DNA of 14,010 bases from UBA7985 sp965658725. GTDB lineage: Bacteria; Pseudomonadota; Alphaproteobacteria; UBA7985. Below are positions 1 through 6,571 of this stretch, one piece after another (positions within the stretch are counted from its first letter, which is position 1; the number at the start of each line of letters is the position of its first letter). Made by a program: the position numbers and the translations under genes. The notes under the pieces were generated by a model. It was given only the letters and a program-made list of their open reading frames with translations. It was not told the DNA's origin and did not search any database. Where the stretch lies: the NCBI GenBank assembly GCA_965658725.1, contig CBFHUI010000070.1, forward strand, positions 1 to 14,010, in the 5' to 3' direction.

Positions 1-1
1 T

Positions 2-889
2 GTGCCGCTGCACGACGGCGCGAACCAGTTCGGTACCATCATGGGCCCTGACGCTCTGCGCGCTGCCGGCCTGATGGCGACGTTGGGCGCGCTGGGGCAT
101 CAGGTTGAAGACCTCGGCGACCTTGAGCCGCCCTGCGCACCGCCGCTGGCCTTTCCGCGCAACAACGCCGTGCGCAATCTCGGCACCGTGGCGGGTTGGA
201 TCGAGGTGATCCGGGCCCGGGTGGAAGCCATGGCCCCGCGCGATGTCCCGATTTTCGGCGGCGGCGACCATGCGCTATCGGCGGGCAGCATCGCCGCGAT
301 GAACCGGCGCGCACAGAGCGCCGGTCGGCCGCTGTTCGTGCTGTGGCTGGACGCCCACCCTGACTTTCACACCTTGGAGACAACCACCAGCGGCAACCTG
401 CACGGCACGCCCATGGCTTACCTGACCGGTGAGGCTGGGTTCGAGGGCGGGTTTCCGGCCCTGAACTGTCCGCTGGCCTGCGAGAGCATCATGATGATTG
501 GCCTGCGCTCTGTTGACCCGGCGGAGCGCGCACGGCTGGCCGGGCTGCAACTGGATCTGTGCGACATGCGGCGGATGGATGAGGAGGGGCTGGTCCGTCC
601 GCTCGGCGCGTTCCTTGAGCGCGTGGCGGCCGTAGAGGGCATGCTGCACGTCTCGCTCGATCTGGACTTTCTCGACCCCGGCATCGCGCCGGGCGTCGGT
701 ACGCCTGTCCCCGGCGGGGTCAGCGAGCGGGAAGCGCATCTGATTATGGAGCTGGTGCACGAAAGCGGGCTGCTGACCTCGCTGGATCTTGTCGAACTTA
801 ACCCCTTCCACGACCACGCCGGGCGCAGTGCTCGGCTGCTGGTGGACCTGACGGCCAGCCTGTTCGGTCGCCGGATCCTTGAACCCTGA
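2..889 (+). CDS. rocF: Arginase (ureohydrolase family), 5' end cut by the window
   Basis: Hydrolyses L-arginine to L-ornithine and urea in the cytoplasm, using a two-manganese centre. The frame is open to the left edge and shows the family's N-terminal pattern (VPLHDGANQFG..MGPDALR) almost at once. Probably only about ten residues are missing, and the GTG at base 2 is not the real start. Counting from that codon, the manganese ligands are visible: His90 in GGGDH, the DAHPD cluster (Asp117, His119, Asp121), and Asp220 and Asp222 in SLDLDFLDPGIAPGVGTPVPGG, the ureohydrolase signature. The gene lies 43 bases upstream of ornithine cyclodeaminase on the same strand, which favours arginase over agmatinase or formimidoylglutamase: the product of one is the substrate of the other. 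Family assignment is very secure; arginase specificity rests on the DLGD and signature motifs plus this neighbour. Confidence 0.9.
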   Translation: MPLHDGANQFGTIMGPDALRAAGLMATLGALGHQVEDLGDLEPPCAPPLAFPRNNAVRNLGTVAGWIEVIRARVEAMAPRDVPIFGGGDHALSAGSIAAMNRRAQSAGRPLFVLWLDAHPDFHTLETTTSGNLHGTPMAYLTGEAGFEGGFPALNCPLACESIMMIGLRSVDPAERARLAGLQLDLCDMRRMDEEGLVRPLGAFLERVAAVEGMLHVSLDLDFLDPGIAPGVGTPVPGGVSEREAHLIMELVHESGLLTSLDLVELNPFHDHAGRSARLLVDLTASLFGRRILEP

Positions 890-916
890 AAACCGACCCC
901 AACTCCCTTTAACCGC

Positions 917-925
917 GAAAGGAAA
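917..925 (+). promoter_or_regulatory. Ribosome binding site that sets the ornithine cyclodeaminase start
   Basis: The purine-rich GAAAGGAAA lies about eight bases before the ATG at 933. It supports that ATG over the in-frame TTG at 879, which would overlap the end of the arginase gene and add 18 residues not expected in this family. Confidence 0.6.
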
Positions 926-932
926 CCCGACC

Positions 933-2003
933 ATGAAAGCCCTGAACACCGTTCCCTTTGTGAGCGTCGAAAACATGATGCGGCTGATCCTCGAACTGGG
1001 GGTCGAAACCTGTATCGAGCAGATTGCTGAGTACATCGAGGCCGACTTTGCCAAATGGGAAGACTTCGACAAGCGCCCGCGCGTGGCCTCGCACTCGGAT
1101 GTTGGGGTGATCGAGTTGATGCCGACTTCTGACGGCATCGATTACGGCTTCAAGTACGTGAATGGGCACCCGAAGAACATGAAAGAAGGCCTGCAAACCG
1201 TCACAGCCTTTGGCCTGCTCGCGTCCGTCTACACCGGCTATCCGACGCTGCTCACGGAGATGACCATTCTCACCGCACTGCGCACGGCGGCGACCTCTGC
1301 GGTTGCGACCAAGCATCTCGCCCCCAAGGGCGCGCGCACGCTGGCGATGATCGGTAACGGCGCGCAGTCGGAGTTTCAGGCCCTGGGCCTGCGCCGGGTG
1401 TGCTGTATCGACACCGTGCGCCTCTACGACATCGACCCCGAAGCAACGCGCAAGTGCGCGGCCAACCTCGCTGGCTCAGGCTTGCGGGTGATTGCCTGCA
1501 CCAGTGCCGAAGAAGCGGTCCTGGGCGCGCAGATCATCACCACCTGCACCGCTGATAAGCGCAACGCGACCGTGCTGTCCGACAACCTCGTCGGCGCGGG
1601 CGTGCACATCAATGCCATCGGCGGAGACTGTCCGGGCAAGACTGAACTCCAGCGCGATATCCTCGACCGTGCAGACATCTTCGTCGAGTACCCTGAGCAG
1701 ACCCGGATCGAGGGCGAAATTCAGGTGCTCGACCCCGCTACGCCGGTCAAGGAGCTGTGGCAGGTCATTACCGGACAGATCGAAGGCCGCACCTCGGCGG
1801 ATACGATCACGCTGTTCGACGGCGTTGGTTTCGCGGTGGAGGATTTCTCCGCCCTGCGCTGGCTGCGCGATGCGCTGAAGATGTCGGAGAAGTTCCTCGA
1901 CCTCGACATGATCGCTGACCCGGACGAGCCCCGCGATCTGTTCGGCATGGTGATGCGCGAAGTCGGCCGGATGGCGGAGGAAGAGCGCGGGAAGGCGGCT
2001 TAG
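933..2003 (+). CDS. ocd: Ornithine cyclodeaminase
   Basis: NAD-dependent enzyme that converts L-ornithine to L-proline and ammonia without free intermediates. The 356-residue product matches the usual length of the bacterial enzyme (about 350). The substrate-binding region is at about residues 50-120 and includes Arg50, Lys74 in FKYVNGHP and Arg117. The Rossmann NAD motif GNGAQSEFQ is at 141-149. Asp232 in AIGGDCPGKTEL fits the catalytic aspartate of the Pseudomonas putida enzyme. These residues are offset by a constant four to five positions from the characterised protein, so I read it as a true ornithine cyclodeaminase, not a mu-crystallin-like or EutC-like relative. It follows arginase, probably in one transcript, giving arginine to proline plus ammonia and urea. 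Its TAG stop overlaps the TAA stop of the convergent PLP enzyme gene. Confidence 0.93.
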   Translation: MKALNTVPFVSVENMMRLILELGVETCIEQIAEYIEADFAKWEDFDKRPRVASHSDVGVIELMPTSDGIDYGFKYVNGHPKNMKEGLQTVTAFGLLASVYTGYPTLLTEMTILTALRTAATSAVATKHLAPKGARTLAMIGNGAQSEFQALGLRRVCCIDTVRLYDIDPEATRKCAANLAGSGLRVIACTSAEEAVLGAQIITTCTADKRNATVLSDNLVGAGVHINAIGGDCPGKTELQRDILDRADIFVEYPEQTRIEGEIQVLDPATPVKELWQVITGQIEGRTSADTITLFDGVGFAVEDFSALRWLRDALKMSEKFLDLDMIADPDEPRDLFGMVMREVGRMAEEERGKAA

Positions 2004-3154
2004 AGCGCCGCCTTCATGGCTTGATTGAGGTCTTCGATCAGGTCCGCCGGGTGCTCCAGCCCTACGTTGAGCCGAACCAGACGGCCACCGAAGTCCTTCC
2101 CGGGCCGCTCCAGGTCCGGGTAGACCACGGCGAGGGACGTGACACCGCCCCAACTGAGCCCAATCTTGAAGATCTTCAGCGCGTCGAGGAAGGTTGCGGC
2201 CTGCTCAGCACTCACGCTGTCTTTGAACAGGAAGGAAAACACGCTCGCCGACCCGGTGAAGTCGCGCTTCCAGATTTCGTGGCCGGGGCAGGTGGGCAGG
2301 GCGGGATGATAGACGGCCTCAACCGCGCTGTTGTCCACCAGCCAATTCGCTACGTCCAGCGTCGCTGCTTCCAGATGCGCCAACCGCAGGCCCAGCGTCT
2401 GCAGTCCTCGAAGGGCGAGGCTGCAATCGTCCGGGGAGACCGCAAGGCCCAGCTGCCGATAGACCGGCCCCATGGCCGCAAAACTTGCTGCGTCGCGCAC
2501 GGAAACCGAGCCGAGCAGCAGGTCGCTGTGCCCGCCGACATACTTGGTCAGGGCTTGGATGCTGACATCGACCCCATGGGCAAAGGCGTCGAACAGCACG
2601 CCGGCGGCATAAGTGTTGTCCAGCGCAACCGCCACTCCGCGCGCATGTGCTGCTGCGACGATCGCGGGAACATCTTGCACGTCCATGGTTACCGAGCCGG
2701 GGCTTTCGGTCCAAATTAGAGCCGTGTTGTCCCGGATCAGGTCGCTGATCCCCGCACCGATCAGGGGGTCGTAGGGCTCAACCTCAACACCCAGCCCGGC
2801 CATGAGGCCCTCTGCCATTTCCTTGTTGGGACCGTAGGCAGAATAGGGAACCAGCGCGTGACTGCCTGCGCGGCAGTAGGCGAAATAGACAAGCGCAATC
2901 GCGGCCTGCCCACCGGGCACAATGAAGCTGAAGTGGGCTTCTTCAAGGTCTGCGATCCGGCTGGCGAGCTCCAGCGTGGTCGGGGTCCCGTAGAGGCCGT
3001 AGGAATAGCCGTTCTCTGCTTGGTTCCAGTCATCATTGACCGAAGCCGCATCCTTGAACACCACCGTTGACCCGCGGAACACGGGCGTTGTCAGGGCGTT
3101 GTAGTCGCGTCGAGCGCGCGGCGCGGGGGAAAGCAGTTTGGTTCGCCAGTCCAT
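2000..3154 (-). CDS. metC: Cystathionine beta-lyase-like PLP enzyme (Cys/Met metabolism family)
   Basis: A 384-residue fold-type I PLP enzyme of the trans-sulfuration group, which breaks or forms C-S bonds in cystathionine, cysteine or methionine derivatives. Visible landmarks are the cofactor loop VPGGQAA (79-85), the stacking Tyr107 in PYSAYGP, Asp179 in ALDNTYAAG, and the Schiff-base Lys204 in QALTKYVGGHSDLLLG. The C-terminal half has the usual LRGLQTLGLRL helix and a YHPALP segment. The start is supported by AAGAGGGA eight bases upstream. One oddity: where E. coli cystathionine beta-lyase reads YGRRGT, with an arginine that helps hold the PLP phosphate, this protein reads YGLYGT (52-57). 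Beta-lyase is the best guess, but gamma-lyase or another C-S lyase activity cannot be excluded. The gene stands alone on its strand, divergent from the M24 gene. Confidence 0.82.
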   Translation of the reverse strand: MDWRTKLLSPAPRARRDYNALTTPVFRGSTVVFKDAASVNDDWNQAENGYSYGLYGTPTTLELASRIADLEEAHFSFIVPGGQAAIALVYFAYCRAGSHALVPYSAYGPNKEMAEGLMAGLGVEVEPYDPLIGAGISDLIRDNTALIWTESPGSVTMDVQDVPAIVAAAHARGVAVALDNTYAAGVLFDAFAHGVDVSIQALTKYVGGHSDLLLGSVSVRDAASFAAMGPVYRQLGLAVSPDDCSLALRGLQTLGLRLAHLEAATLDVANWLVDNSAVEAVYHPALPTCPGHEIWKRDFTGSASVFSFLFKDSVSAEQAATFLDALKIFKIGLSWGGVTSLAVVYPDLERPGKDFGGRLVRLNVGLEHPADLIEDLNQAMKAAL

Positions 3155-3217
3155 GTCTTTTGTCCCTCTTGGGTCGTTACTGAAGCATCGCTCATGCCTT
3201 GTCTTGGATTAGTCTCT

Positions 3218-3238
3218 CAAGCGCAAGTCTGGCGCTTG
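3218..3238. promoter_or_regulatory. Perfect 7-7-7 inverted repeat, candidate operator
   Basis: CAAGCGC at 3218-3224 is the exact reverse complement of GCGCTTG at 3232-3238, with a seven-base spacer. A second, shifted pairing (GCAAG 3223-3227 with CTTGC 3235-3239) overlaps it. The site lies in the 141-base gap between the divergent PLP-enzyme and M24 genes, about 60 bases from either start. That position and spacing suit a dimeric repressor or activator controlling one or both genes. No regulator gene lies nearby, so the binding protein is unknown, and I cannot place a convincing -35/-10 pair around the site. Confidence 0.4.
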
Positions 3239-3282
3239 CACGTCTGCGGCAATGACGGCAGGCTGAGCGCCGTAACAGCCGC

Positions 3283-3290
3283 AAAGGAGG
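3283..3290 (+). promoter_or_regulatory. Strong Shine-Dalgarno that sets the M24 gene start
   Basis: AAAGGAGG lies five bases before the ATG at 3296. The open frame continues upstream for 34 codons, but those codons resemble no M24 protein and run through the inverted repeat at 3218-3238, so the ATG at 3296 is taken as the start. Confidence 0.8.
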
Positions 3291-3295
3291 GGACC

Positions 3296-4453
3296 ATGCG
3301 GGGATTTGACAACAGCGAGTTTGCGGCGCGGACGGCGCGGGTTCAGGCAGCGATGGCCCAAGCGGGGCTGGATGCTTTGCTGCTCACCACCGAAGCAGAC
3401 GTGCGCTACATGACAGGCTTCCTCACGCGGTTTTGGGAAAGCCCCTCGCGGCCTTGGTTCATCGTGGTTCCCGGCGCGGGCAAGCCGATTGCCGTCATTC
3501 CCAGCATCGGCGCAGCGCTGATGGGGACGACGTGGCTGGACGATATCCGCACTTGGCGTGCGCCGGATCTGGTAGACGACGGCGTGGGCCTGCTCTCTGA
3601 CACGCTCGACGAGGTGGTGGGCAGTGCGGGTGGGCGGATCGGGCTGCCGGCGGGGCAAGAATCCAACCTGCGCATGCCCTTGCAGGACTTCTGGGACCTT
3701 CAGGCCCTGCGCCCGGAGCGACGCTTCGTCAGCGACGACAATATCGTACGCTACGCCCGCGCCGTGAAAACGCCGGGGGAAGTGGAGAAAATTCGGGCGG
3801 CGTGCACGGTTGCGGGTCGCGCCTTTGACCGCATGGGCGAGGTCCTGCGCGAAGGCTTGGCCAAGGAAGACTACTACCGCGGCTTCCAACGCTTATGCCT
3901 GGAGGAAGGCGCGGACTTCGTCACCTACATCGCGGGCGGACACGGTGAATGGGGCTACGGCGACATCATCGCGCCTGCTGACGAAAGCCGGATCACGGCG
4001 GGGGATGTGGTGATGTTGGATACGGGCGTTCTGCTCGACGGCTATTTCAGCGACTACGACCGCAATTTTTCCTTTGGCAAGCCACCACGGCAGGAAGTCC
4101 GGGACGCCTTTGCCACTTTGGTTGATGCTGTTGACGCGGGCTTTGCCGCTGCCAAACCCGGTGCGCGTGCCTCCGACCTGTTCGCCGCCATGGATCAAGT
4201 GGTGACCGGCGGCAAGAACAGCGCGGACTCAGGTCGCTTTGGCCACGGCTTGGGCCTGCAACTGACCGAGTGGCCCTCGCTGATTCCCGATGAGCATACG
4301 GTCCTTGTCGAAGGCATGGTGCTCACGCTCGAACCGAGCATCGAAACCACGGCAGACGGGCTGCTGCTGGTGCATGAGGAGAATATCGTCATCACACAAA
4401 GCGGCGCTGAGTTTCTCTCTCCCCGCGCGCCGCGCGACTTTCGTGTGTTCTAG
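3296..4453 (+). CDS. M24 family metallohydrolase (Xaa-Pro peptidase / creatinase type)
   Basis: A 385-residue soluble protein with the two-domain build of proline peptidases and creatinase. The N-terminal domain (about 1-150) carries the LLLTTEADVRYMTGF segment. The C-terminal pita-bread domain (about 155-385) has all five metal ligands: Asp242 (MLDTG), Asp253 (FSDYDRNF), His317 (FGHGLG), Glu346 (LTLEPSIE) and Glu362 (HEENIVIT). Family members include aminopeptidase P, prolidase, creatinase, ectoine hydrolase (DoeA/EutD) and DMSP lyase DddP. I see no sequence likeness to ectoine hydrolase or DddP in the N-terminal domain. After the His ligand, many peptidases read HExP; here it is LTEWP, so an outer-shell histidine appears to be replaced. 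With M20, EutA-like and ornithine-degrading genes around it, hydrolysis of a peptide or a cyclic or N-substituted amino acid fits; the substrate cannot be read from sequence. It ends 12 bases from the convergent M20 gene. Confidence 0.85.
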   Translation: MRGFDNSEFAARTARVQAAMAQAGLDALLLTTEADVRYMTGFLTRFWESPSRPWFIVVPGAGKPIAVIPSIGAALMGTTWLDDIRTWRAPDLVDDGVGLLSDTLDEVVGSAGGRIGLPAGQESNLRMPLQDFWDLQALRPERRFVSDDNIVRYARAVKTPGEVEKIRAACTVAGRAFDRMGEVLREGLAKEDYYRGFQRLCLEEGADFVTYIAGGHGEWGYGDIIAPADESRITAGDVVMLDTGVLLDGYFSDYDRNFSFGKPPRQEVRDAFATLVDAVDAGFAAAKPGARASDLFAAMDQVVTGGKNSADSGRFGHGLGLQLTEWPSLIPDEHTVLVEGMVLTLEPSIETTADGLLLVHEENIVITQSGAEFLSPRAPRDFRVF

Positions 4454-4465
4454 GTCGGTATCCGC

Positions 4466-5626
4466 TCATCCGATCGCCGTGGGGGGTTGCAGCGCCCGGA
4501 CGGCGTGGAGATAGATTTCCACCGCCTGCTCGATCTGCTCCACCTCAACCCACTCGTTGAGCGAATGGCACTGCGTCAGCGCACCTGGCCCGCAGATCAC
4601 CGCTTCGCAGCGAAAGTTCGGGGCATCGGTGGAGCCGGAGAAGGAGCGGATCTCGCTGCTCTGTCCTAAAACAGCCGTGCTCGCGGCTTCCAGTGCGCGT
4701 ACGGTCGGTGTTTCCAGCCCGGTTCCCAGCGCTGGTACGTCGAGGTCTGCGGTGATGAATTCGTAGTCACAATCAGGAATCTGCGCGGCGACACTTGCAA
4801 CCACGGCTTCGATTTCCGCCATGACCGCGCCGTGGTCTTCACCGGGGATGGTCCGGCGGTCGATGTCGATGGTGCACCAGTCGGCGACTGAGCTGACGCT
4901 GTTGCCGCCGCGGATGGTGCCGATGTTCAAGGTCGGATGGCCCGCCATGGGGTGAGGCGTGCGCTGGGCGAGGGTGGCGGCGTAGTCCTCCAGCGCCACC
5001 ACAATCCGGCACATGTGGTTGACCGCGTTGATCCCCTTGTGCGGCAGGGACGAATGCACGGAGACGCCTTTGGTGCGCAGACCGAAGCACATTTGGCCCT
5101 TATGCACCGGACAAATGGCCAGCTCGGAAGGCTCGGCGATGATGGCGTGGTCGATGCTCGGACCGTGGAGACCAAAGTGGTCGGAGCCGGTCATGGCGTG
5201 TTCCTCATCCACGACGGCGGCGACGATCAGGTCGCCTGCGAGTGGTTCGCCTGAGGCTTGCAGGCGTCTGACGACTTCGAGGTAAGCCGCAAGCCCCGCT
5301 TTCATGTCACAGGCCCCCCGGCCGTGTATCTTGCCATCGCGCACGAAGGGGTTGAAGGGGCCTTCATAGCCCTCGACGCCAACTGTATCCATGTGCCCGG
5401 CAAGCATCACCGTCGGCCCGCCGCCACTGCCTTTCAGTCGCCCCCAGACGTTGCGGCGACCATTGCTGACCGGCGCGCTTTCAACGGTAAGACCCAGCTC
5501 CGTCAGCATCTTTTCATAGGCTTGCGCCATTGCTTCTTCAGGCGCTGGAACCGGCATTTCGCCGTCAAAGGGGTTCACGCTGGGAATGCGGACCAGCGTC
5601 ATCAGGTCATCGAGCAGCTGGCTCAT
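4466..5626 (-). CDS. M20 family amidohydrolase, ArgE/DapE-like deacylase
   Basis: A 386-residue zinc hydrolase of the acetylornithine deacetylase / succinyl-diaminopimelate desuccinylase group, which removes an acyl group from an N-acyl amino acid in the cytoplasm. The catalytic domain shows His78 and Asp80 in AGHMDTV, bridging Asp107 in GACDMKAG, catalytic Glu141 next to Glu142 in VVDEEHAMTGS, Glu165 in IIAEPSEL, and a C-terminal metal His in TQCHSLNEW. The lid/dimer domain has HSSLPHKGINAV near 191-202. The start codon overlaps the stop of the upstream EutA-like gene (ATGA), so the two are translationally coupled, and GGAGGG lies inside the end of that gene. Pairing with a racemase-like partner points to catabolism of an N-acylated or D-configured amino acid, not arginine biosynthesis. 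ArgE itself is possible. Confidence 0.86.
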   Translation of the reverse strand: MSQLLDDLMTLVRIPSVNPFDGEMPVPAPEEAMAQAYEKMLTELGLTVESAPVSNGRRNVWGRLKGSGGGPTVMLAGHMDTVGVEGYEGPFNPFVRDGKIHGRGACDMKAGLAAYLEVVRRLQASGEPLAGDLIVAAVVDEEHAMTGSDHFGLHGPSIDHAIIAEPSELAICPVHKGQMCFGLRTKGVSVHSSLPHKGINAVNHMCRIVVALEDYAATLAQRTPHPMAGHPTLNIGTIRGGNSVSSVADWCTIDIDRRTIPGEDHGAVMAEIEAVVASVAAQIPDCDYEFITADLDVPALGTGLETPTVRALEAASTAVLGQSSEIRSFSGSTDAPNFRCEAVICGPGALTQCHSLNEWVEVEQIEQAVEIYLHAVRALQPPTAIG

Positions 5627-6420
5627 GCCGGCAGGCCCTCCGTGAACAGTCGCCCCCGACCGGCGAGGGTGTCGCTGACCCCTGAAAGCCGGAGCAGGTG
5701 CCAGACCAAGGCGTGGTTGCTGGCCGTCACAGGCTTGCCAATGCGTGCTTCGGCGGTCTCAATGATCCCGGCCGCACGCAGGCTGGTGCAGGAAACAAAG
5801 ACGCCGTCACAGTCCGGCGACTGGCCGACCTCGCAGATCGCCTCCAAGATCGAGTGCGGGGAGATTTTGCCCACCACCAAATCACTGTCCTCGTAGAACG
5901 ACCCTACCAATCGTACGTCCAGCCCGGCGGCGGCGAAGTTCTCTTGCATCGCCAGCGTCACGTCCGGCGTGTAGGGCGTCAGCAGCGCCGGACGCCTGAC
6001 GCCGAGCACGCTGAGCGCGGCTTTCGCGGCGGTCAGGGGATTGCTGGTTGGAATGCCGGGGTGAGCGGCGTTCATGATCTCCGCCACGCGCGCTTCACCG
6101 ATGATGGTGGAGCCGGATGTGCAGCCGTACCCGATCGCGCTCAGGCCCATGTAGGCGGGGATCAGACCAGCGGCGACGGGCAACTCGCGTTCCATATTGG
6201 CCAGCGTTTCAGGCGTCACAACCACGTCGTTCGCCAGGCGTGCGTGGTAGAGCGCAACGCCGTCCATTGCGGTCAGCTCAGCGGCTTCTGCTTCCATGGT
6301 CTGGTCTGACTCGAGCACCAGCAAGCCAATCCGCGCTCGTGCGCCTGCGCCGTCGTCGCTGGTGTAGCCCAGGCGGCGGATTGTGGGGTCTGTCGCGGGG
6401 CTTTGGGAACCGTCAGGCAT
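5623..6420 (-). CDS. EutA / maleate isomerase-like protein (Asp/Glu racemase superfamily)
   Basis: A 265-residue protein of the superfamily holding maleate cis-trans isomerase, arylmalonate decarboxylase, aspartate/glutamate/hydantoin racemases and the ectoine-utilisation protein EutA. The two catalytic cysteines sit where expected: Cys100 in AIGYGCTSGSTIIG and Cys211 in VFVSCTSLRAA. Between them is the SNPLTAAKAALSVLG segment, followed by LLTPYTPDV. Near the end, TASNHALVWHLLRLSG is the pattern I associate with the EutA and maleate isomerase branch. AGGAGAA six bases before the ATG supports the start. It is the first gene of a two-gene unit with the M20 deacylase (ATGA overlap). Keeping both cysteines suggests racemase or isomerase activity and argues against a one-Cys decarboxylase. 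EutA's exact role is itself not well settled, so no symbol is assigned. Confidence 0.8.
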   Translation of the reverse strand: MPDGSQSPATDPTIRRLGYTSDDGAGARARIGLLVLESDQTMEAEAAELTAMDGVALYHARLANDVVVTPETLANMERELPVAAGLIPAYMGLSAIGYGCTSGSTIIGEARVAEIMNAAHPGIPTSNPLTAAKAALSVLGVRRPALLTPYTPDVTLAMQENFAAAGLDVRLVGSFYEDSDLVVGKISPHSILEAICEVGQSPDCDGVFVSCTSLRAAGIIETAEARIGKPVTASNHALVWHLLRLSGVSDTLAGRGRLFTEGLPA

Positions 6421-6503
6421 GAAACGTTCTCCTGCATCCTAGGGTCTGGATCACCTTCTGCCACAAGCGGAGCTTTGGCAACGCCTCGATTTGCGACGTG
6501 TTG

Positions 6504-6537
6504 CAAGCTTGGCAGGGACGGGCAGGCGCTCTAGGCT
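6504..6537 (+). promoter_or_regulatory. Possible promoter for the molybdoenzyme gene with a palindrome over the -35
   Basis: TTGGCA at 6509-6514 (five of six bases of the sigma-70 -35 consensus) is 17 bases before TAGGCT at 6532-6537 (three of six of the -10). The 8-base palindrome CAAGCTTG (6504-6511) overlaps the -35. A transcript starting near 6545 would leave a normal leader before an ATG at 6572 but almost none before the GTG at 6551. The -10 is weak, so this is a suggestion only. Confidence 0.25.
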
Positions 6538-6571
6538 TAAGGCTGATTGAGTGGGGTTAGTGAGCAAGGTT

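Noticed and set aside
275..1138. Long open frame on the minus strand opposite arginase and the cyclodeaminase
   Set aside because: It mirrors two well-supported genes, its translation is Arg/Gln/His-rich with no recognisable motif, and such shadows are expected in GC-rich DNA.
3194..3295. N-terminal extension of the M24 protein by 34 residues
   Set aside because: It would start inside the divergent regulatory gap and lose the ideal AAAGGAGG site before 3296; the extra residues do not look like an M24 N-terminus or a signal peptide.
3296..4453. Identification as ectoine hydrolase (DoeA/EutD) or DMSP lyase DddP
   Set aside because: Both are M24 proteins, but the N-terminal domain and the region around the metal His do not resemble what I know of either; kept as a generic M24 hydrolase.
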